Part shown: one piece after another, positions 58,524 through 64,000 of the stretch
How positions within the stretch are numbered: position 1 is the stretch's first letter
Layout: each line of letters starts with the position of its first letter
Assembly: GCF_964340395.1 (NCBI RefSeq)
Contig: NC_135554.1
Coordinates: 18,248,092 to 18,312,091, forward strand
Origin: Glandiceps talaboti
Taxonomy: Eukaryota > Hemichordata > Enteropneusta > Spengelidae
Direction: 5' to 3'
Length of the DNA stretch: 64,000 nt
Notes under the pieces: model-generated
What the model saw: the letters and a program-made list of their open reading frames with translations, nothing else
The model's database searches: none
What the model was told of the DNA's origin: nothing
Translations under genes and position numbers: made by a program

Positions 58524-58529
58524 TTTATT
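58524..58529 (-). other. Candidate polyadenylation signal
   Basis: AATAAA on the minus strand, about 470 nt downstream of the stop at 58999. It could serve the gene whose last exon is at 58999-59116. Confidence 0.35.
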
Positions 58530-58998
58530 TAGAAACATATTGTTTTCAGACACTCTATACAGATATTGAGTTACTAATAGTTTATACAGAAATTGAGTTC
58601 CCCTTGGTAACCTTCTTTTTGTTTGGGGGGGGGGGGGAATATATAAATTTGACAGCCCATGTTTTACTAAGTTGCCCTTCTCAGGATTCTATAATAGTTA
58701 CCAAAAGATTTGTATCTAGTCAAGGAAAGAAACAAAGGTACATTAGCACCAAGCCGTGTTTCCTAACAATATACCACGTCTCCCTTTTTGGTGGTAACTT
58801 GATATTCATCATACAGCATGCATCCTCATTTCTCATTTTCATGTATACACTCCATTCACATTCAGTACAGGTCAAAGTGGGGGCAATGTGGTATTTGAGC
58901 CATTATAATGAAATGACCAGAAGTAGTGACGTTTCCCAGAATTGGTATCCTTCACATACATGTCCAGGTGGAGTTAAATAGTCAGAGAGAATATATCT

Positions 58999-59116
58999 TT
59001 AATATCGCTTATACTTTCGTCTCCCTTTTGCAGCACGATAGGAATCAGGTATGAATTCTCCATCATGGGGATCCATCCCTAGCATTCTACGAAGCCGCTC
59101 TATTTCTTGTTTGTAT
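58999..59116 (-). CDS. Last exon of an unrecognised minus-strand gene
   Basis: Acceptor CTTTCCTTTTAG. One base completes a codon, then 38 residues: YKQEIERLRRMLGMDPHDGE, then FIPDSYRAAKGRRKYKRY, and TAA at 59001-58999. EIERLRRML looks like the end of a coiled coil, and the tail is strongly basic (KGRRKYKRY). Base composition and codon use match coding DNA and differ from the flanks. I could not name the family; a structural or ciliary coiled-coil protein is only a guess. The rest of the gene lies to the right, mostly beyond the window. Confidence 0.6.
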
Positions 59117-59659
59117 CTAAAAGGAAAGATAATACTGATATTTTAGAGACTAGCAGGCAAAGAAAATTATGTTTTTGATATTTGATGTAAGCCCTTCAGG
59201 AAAAATATACAGGTGACATTTGAATTTTCAATTTCAATTTCCTCTTTGTGGAGATGCTTTCATGCAATTCTGAGGAGGGAACAAATAAAACAACCTGTAC
59301 TGTCATATTCTGAAAAATACTCAATATTTCTTGTCTTTGGTGGTACTAGTTAAACAGAAGAGCATATAAGTGCAAATAGGATTGAAATAAAAACATCCAT
59401 GTTTTAGGGAGAAAATGAAATCAGATAGAAATATGATGTCTACAGAAAAGTGAATTTTTGTAAATGTGATTTTGCATCAAAATATCTGCCCAGAAAAGAC
59501 TGAAATAATATATAATTTGGCGATATCCTTAAAGGTAATATGATTTTATTTTAAGTGTCTTAAGAGAAATCATTCGTTTATACATTCATCTGAGATCTTG
59601 TAACAATGTCACCACCAAAATAAACCTAAAATCCCTATCATTTGTCAATGTCTTTGTAA

Positions 59660-59835
59660 CTTGAGCAAACGTTGAGCACAACTGTAACATGATTCGGTCT
59701 GTCCATGACAATAACTTGTACACAATTTGAACACAACTAGAACATGTCTTGGTTTGTCCATGAAGTTGAAGCTTGAACAAAATTTGGAGACAACTGTGAC
59801 ATGATTTGGTTTAAAAGACATGTTGTCGTGGCTTG
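59660..59835. repeat. Tandem repeat, about 57 bp, three copies
   Basis: Each unit has TTGAACACAA-type and CTGTAACATGATT-type blocks followed by GGTCTGTCCATGA, with moderate divergence. Overlapping minus-strand frames only echo the period. Confidence 0.7.
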
Positions 59836-59845
59836 CAATGCTATA

Positions 59846-60084
59846 ATGATGTATCAAGACCAGTGAGACTGATCACAAGGTTTCATGTTGAGATAGACAC
59901 AATAAAGATAACACACAAACATCCCTTACACAGAATCTCCTCTATCTTTTCTTAAAGATAACAAAAGCAAATGCAAATGTAACAAAATACAGAGCAGACG
60001 CTATGTATAGGGATGTTTACCTTTACTGTATCTATATCAACATGAAACCTTGTGATCAGTCTTACTGATCTTGAATGATACATC
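59846..60084. mobile_element. Inverted repeat with 80-bp arms
   Basis: TGATGTATCAAGACCAGTGA, then GACTGATCACAAGGTTTCAT and GTTGAGATAGACAC, lies on the plus strand at 59846-59900. It recurs in inverse orientation at 60084-60010 with small differences, and both arms continue into AAACATCCCT. The loop is about 75 bp. It is a fold-back element, or two opposed copies of one repeat. Confidence 0.78.
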
Positions 60085-60115
60085 ATTTAATGAGTAAATG
60101 AGTAATCAACAAAAA

Positions 60116-60361
<246 letters not shown>

Positions 60362-60446
60362 CTCTGTGAGTATCAATCTGCTAAGACAGTGCTCTATACC
60401 GCAGCGGCAGAGTGCAATAGTTTTGGTAGTTCTGGAACTCTTTCTT

Positions 60447-60490
60447 GGTTGTAACTCGGAGTTTCACGCATAGTGCGATCATCAGACAAC
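60447..60490 (-). ncRNA. Candidate type I hammerhead ribozyme
   Basis: Minus-strand order: GUUGU (stem I), CUGAUGA (60485-60479), stem II CGCA-CUA-UGCG, GAAA (60465-60462), stem III CUCCGAG capped to 3 bp with A462-U454, unpaired U453 (cleavage position 17), then ACAAC (60452-60448). ACAAC is the exact complement of GUUGU. All invariant core bases are present in the right topology for an open stem I. Oddities: stem III is minimal, and the 10.1/11.1 pair is U/U where G-C is usual, so activity may be low or need dimerisation. Such minimal hammerheads are known from Penelope-like elements and metazoan retrozymes. The segment between it and the TA array (60362-60446) has a tRNA-like patch and is probably part of the same element. 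No reverse transcriptase is present. Confidence 0.7.
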
Positions 60491-60499
60491 TTGTGTGTA

Positions 60500-62740
60500 T
60501 ATATATAAATATATAAACAAAAGAGCGTGAAGAGTCAGAAGTTCATGAACTACATCTAACATACCTATAACCCCTGACATTTCAGGTAGCTTATGTTTGC
60601 ATATACACAATGTATATTCATTCAAGTATAAATTACATGGTTTCATTTTATTGTACCCTGTGTGCATATATGTCATCCAAAGCTTCAATTTAGGTAGAAA
60701 TGCATGCACATAGACATTTATTGGGGTTATGATATTTGGAAATAAATCTTTCATATCTATCAAATCAATCATGTAGACATCATAACAATTTATAGTTCAG
60801 ACATTTATTAAGGTCATACCACAGGGATAGTTTATTTGTTTAAAATCATCACCATAAACTGACATTTATCACACAATACATGTAGATAGTTCTTTAATGC
60901 AACAAAAAAACTGATGCTCTCTACGGCAAGATCAGAAAAAGATTATAACGTAATTTAATGGTAAGATGATGACACGACAAGTGTGTGTGAATGAATATTT
61001 TCATTATGTCTGAAATTTAGGATCTTTGATAAAACTAATGGTTCATGGTCATCTTTGAACTTTTATTATCATTTCTAAGTCATCCTCACTAATTACATGC
61101 AAATATGAATTGGAAAGCATCACCAACATTGCATACACAGTAAAAATTTTCAACCAACAAAACAAACAAACCATTTTGAAGCTGTTAGGATGAGAAACAT
61201 AAAATATCAAGGATTCCCTAAAGTGTATTCTTTCACTTCTTTAATCTAGAGACGCTGTCTCAAAAAGTACACAATGTAACAATGTATCTCCCACTTTAGA
61301 CATCTTAAGTGTCTCTGTCTTCAAAGAAAATATCCTGTAGCTATGGCAATTCAATTATATATGTATAGCAGGAACTATGAGAACAGCAATACTCTTAACA
61401 ACAAAAATGACTTGAATGATCATAACTTAGGTAAGATAGGGTTCGTAACATTCTAATTTATTTACGAATCGACTTTTAATATCGATTAGACGTCTAAATC
61501 TGGCCTGGGCAGACCATATGTGTGCAGTAATATATGTGATAGCCATGCAATGTCTGTAACACGCTAGAAAATTTAAGATTGGAAAAGCAGCAACCTGGGC
61601 TTGAATCCACTAAATTTTGGTCAAAATATATATCCGAAGTGGACCAATGCACATAAATATTGACTTTTGAGTGCCACTTGGCCACCAGTTTGCTCTCGGG
61701 CACTTCTTATATCTCCCGGGCAGTAATTAGTAGGACCCGAAATTTTTATATTTAACAAGTATGTGCACGTTAAAAATGTGATGTAATTTCTGATAATTTG
61801 TAAAGCATGAAATGCATCAAACAGAAAAATTCAAACAACTTCCCCAACATATTATTTGTAAAGTTTTTTTTGGATAAAATTTTCATAATATAACATAACT
61901 GGCACATTAACCAGTTTTTGTTACAAAGAACAAGACATATTTTTAATGATAAAACCTCACAAATTACACAGATTTGCATAGAGTTATGTTTTGATGATAT
62001 TATCTTGATATTTCATGTACATAACACATACAGTACAGAAAATTGAAGTCAGGCAAATTGGAGGCCCACTGTGAAACAGTATAAAACTTTCTAGCGAACG
62101 TTAGCGTTTTTGTATGAATATTTCAATAAATGATACAGAACATGTATATGTGTATGCCAATTATCTATTCAAACCCATATAAATTCATATTTGATGGCAG
62201 ACAATTTGGCTGTAAGGTAATCATTATCAAGTATGACGTCTGAAATGTTACAATTGTTCATAGCCTGCAACTCTAAAGGACATAGATTGTATTGCACTAC
62301 TGAAATAAAATCTGACCAAGTGAGATACTCTAAATACTGTAGTCTTTTATCCATCTAATCACAAAATAGACAATTTCAATACTGATATTATCTCTTAAAG
62401 TTCTGTCATCAGATGAGTCTGTTTCTCCTATTACTTATGATATGCAAATGATGTTATTCATATCCATGATTATGTAAATCTTATGCAAATCATAGTCATT
62501 ACCATATTCACCTTAATGAAATGGATATCTTATAATTCATAATTTTCCTTACTCTGCCAGTGCCTGGTAATTTCCTTTTTGAAAATAAAAATAAAAATGT
62601 GTAATTTTCTTTAGCTTGTGTTTCAATATGATACACTTCTGATCACAATTTATACTTTAGCTCTAACTTCAATTACAATTCAGATTTTTTCAATCTCTCA
62701 TTTTGTTTCGTGTATGCTGTGTATATCTATACAACCAAAC
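60500..62740. other. No gene recognised
   Basis: Presumed intron of the minus-strand gene ending at 58999. A 61-codon minus-strand frame at 62354-62169 follows an AG (TTTTGTGATTAG) but has no donor in frame and no family resemblance, so it is not called. Confidence 0.35.
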
Positions 62741-62743
62741 TAC

Positions 62744-62785
62744 CTTGTATAGTATCGTCCATCCAGCCACTCCCACACAAAATGT
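62744..62785 (-). CDS. Possible penultimate exon of the minus-strand gene
   Basis: Between TACATTTTATGTAG and donor AAG|GTAGTT, 42 nt read HFVWEWLDGRYYT plus two bases. These two bases join the first base of the 58999-59116 exon to give Arg: WLDGRYYT-R-YKQEIERLRR. The phase match and Trp/Tyr-rich coding look are suggestive. The donor is weak, and a longer exon reaching right to about 62840 (CMGGIERIVKVLYILCR) is equally open. Confidence 0.3.
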
Positions 62786-62899
62786 CTACATAAAATGTAT
62801 AACACCTTCACAATCCGTTCAATGCCACCCATGCAGGTCATTGTATATGTCTGCATAAAGTGGAGTCACAACACCAGCTGTGAGGACTTGCACCTGGAG

Positions 62900-64000
62900 G
62901 GTGACTGAATATGAAAGTCTTTGTATGTGGTATTCTGAATGCTGTATTAGCTATTTTCTGCCTAATATTATTACCATGCAACAAGAACAAAAGGTCCAAA
63001 GTGATTCATCAGCTTGGTTTCATAAAATAACTTTCATCTATAATAAAGGTACTTTCATTATACAAAGTGAAGCTTATTTTCCTAAAGCAATGTTCTGTAT
63101 AAAAAAATGGTGACCACAAAAGGGACTGAAAAGAAAATTGTTTAGAAAATCCTGAAAGGGATATCAGGAGAAATTTTATTTTATTATCTTCACATCTCTT
63201 TCTATTGTCAGTAGTGTGTGTGTGTGTGTGTGTGTGGGGGGGGGGGGGGGGTTCCAGAGAGGCCCCAACTAATGGCCATTGATCTGTAAGAGAAAAAAAT
63301 CACATGGAGATGACAAAGGGACCCTGGAGTATAATACTTTTCTAAATACAATATTTGTGTTCATTTTGTCAAATATGCAACATGATGGGTTATACCACAG
63401 GGATATGGAATATTACTTATAAGTTATATGGGTTGATATATAAATATTTATGTTACGAAGAGCGTTGCTACCTTTACTTCATCTTGCTTGTATGAATGAA
63501 TAACGAAAATACTATTGTGAATTACGCTGTTGCTATACAATGTATACTTGATTAAGTTATCAGTGAATGGAGAATACGCTCATGTATGTTCATTTATAGC
63601 AACATTATTCATATCAGATAAATCCTCACATCCAGGCAAGATTACTTGTCCCTGTGGGTTACAGCTAGGTGTGTACAGTACATGAACCTTGTATTAAAGT
63701 TACACATACATTTATATTTAATCTACGTAGTATATATGTGTAACATTTACTTTTCACTAGTGTTTGGTGATGTTAACATGTGGTAGATGCACTGTCTAGG
63801 AATAATATCAACAGCAGAGAACTTATTTAGTCTTTTCATACAAAATATCATATCATAAACATAAAATTGTGTTGCCTAGGTGATCATACTGACTGAGGAC
63901 TATCTAAATAGTGTAATGTTCATGTGTTCATGCAATGAGAGATAAAAATATATTTCTGCATGGAGTACATTCACTTTGCAATAATATGACAGGATCCTGA
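62900..64000. repeat. Right edge: (TG)n-poly-G and unassigned DNA
   Basis: A (TG)n run passes into poly-G at 63213-63251. The remainder to the window end shows no exon, RNA gene or repeat family I can support. Confidence 0.5.

Noticed and set aside
59995-60080. Minus-strand exon ending AAAG|GTAAAC near 60020
   Set aside because: The segment is one arm of an inverted repeat, so the open frame and donor-like site are better explained as repeat sequence.
62169-62354. 61-codon minus-strand frame after an AG
   Set aside because: Runs to a stop without a donor, matches no family, and cannot be joined in phase to the known last exon.

Overview
This window is AT-rich animal nuclear DNA (about two-thirds A+T by eye). 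It is dominated by long introns, simple-sequence repeats and short transposable elements. Intron density, large introns, tRNA-derived SINEs, an L2/CR1-type retrotransposon remnant and several MITE families point to a marine invertebrate bilaterian. The phylum cannot be fixed from the sequence.

The main gene lies on the minus strand and nearly fills positions 2805-48993. Seven coding exons (164, 62, 26, 66, 54, 27 and 29 full codons plus split codons) join in frame through GT-AG introns into a 431-residue protein. I recognise it as the orthologue of vertebrate PHF24/GINIP, a G-alpha-i-interacting PHD-finger protein. It has an N-myristoylation motif, a complete C4HC3 PHD finger and four EF-hand loops. 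All four loops keep the acidic residues needed to bind calcium. Intron 1 alone is 31.3 kb.

Right of PHF24 exon 1 (49-64 kb) I see the ends of two other genes, neither recognised. A plus-strand gene shows exons at 53114-53261 and 55002-55093 that splice in phase and end at a stop, followed by AATAAA. A minus-strand gene shows its last exon at 58999-59116 and possibly a preceding exon at 62744-62785.

Mobile DNA includes a tRNA-derived SINE with target-site duplication (847-1130) and an L2/CR1 3' end (6817-7620). There is a hairpin repeat family in about five copies, and a fully palindromic TA-flanked MITE family in at least three. A TTA-flanked PIF/Harbinger-like MITE (53798-54160), a TTAA-flanked piggyBac-like MITE (56508-56711) and several single inverted-repeat elements complete the set. 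A candidate type I hammerhead ribozyme (60447-60490, minus strand) lies beside a long TA microsatellite, as in Penelope-like retroelements or retrozymes. There are also many mini- and microsatellites, including one inside PHF24 exon 1 that encodes 18 threonines in a row.
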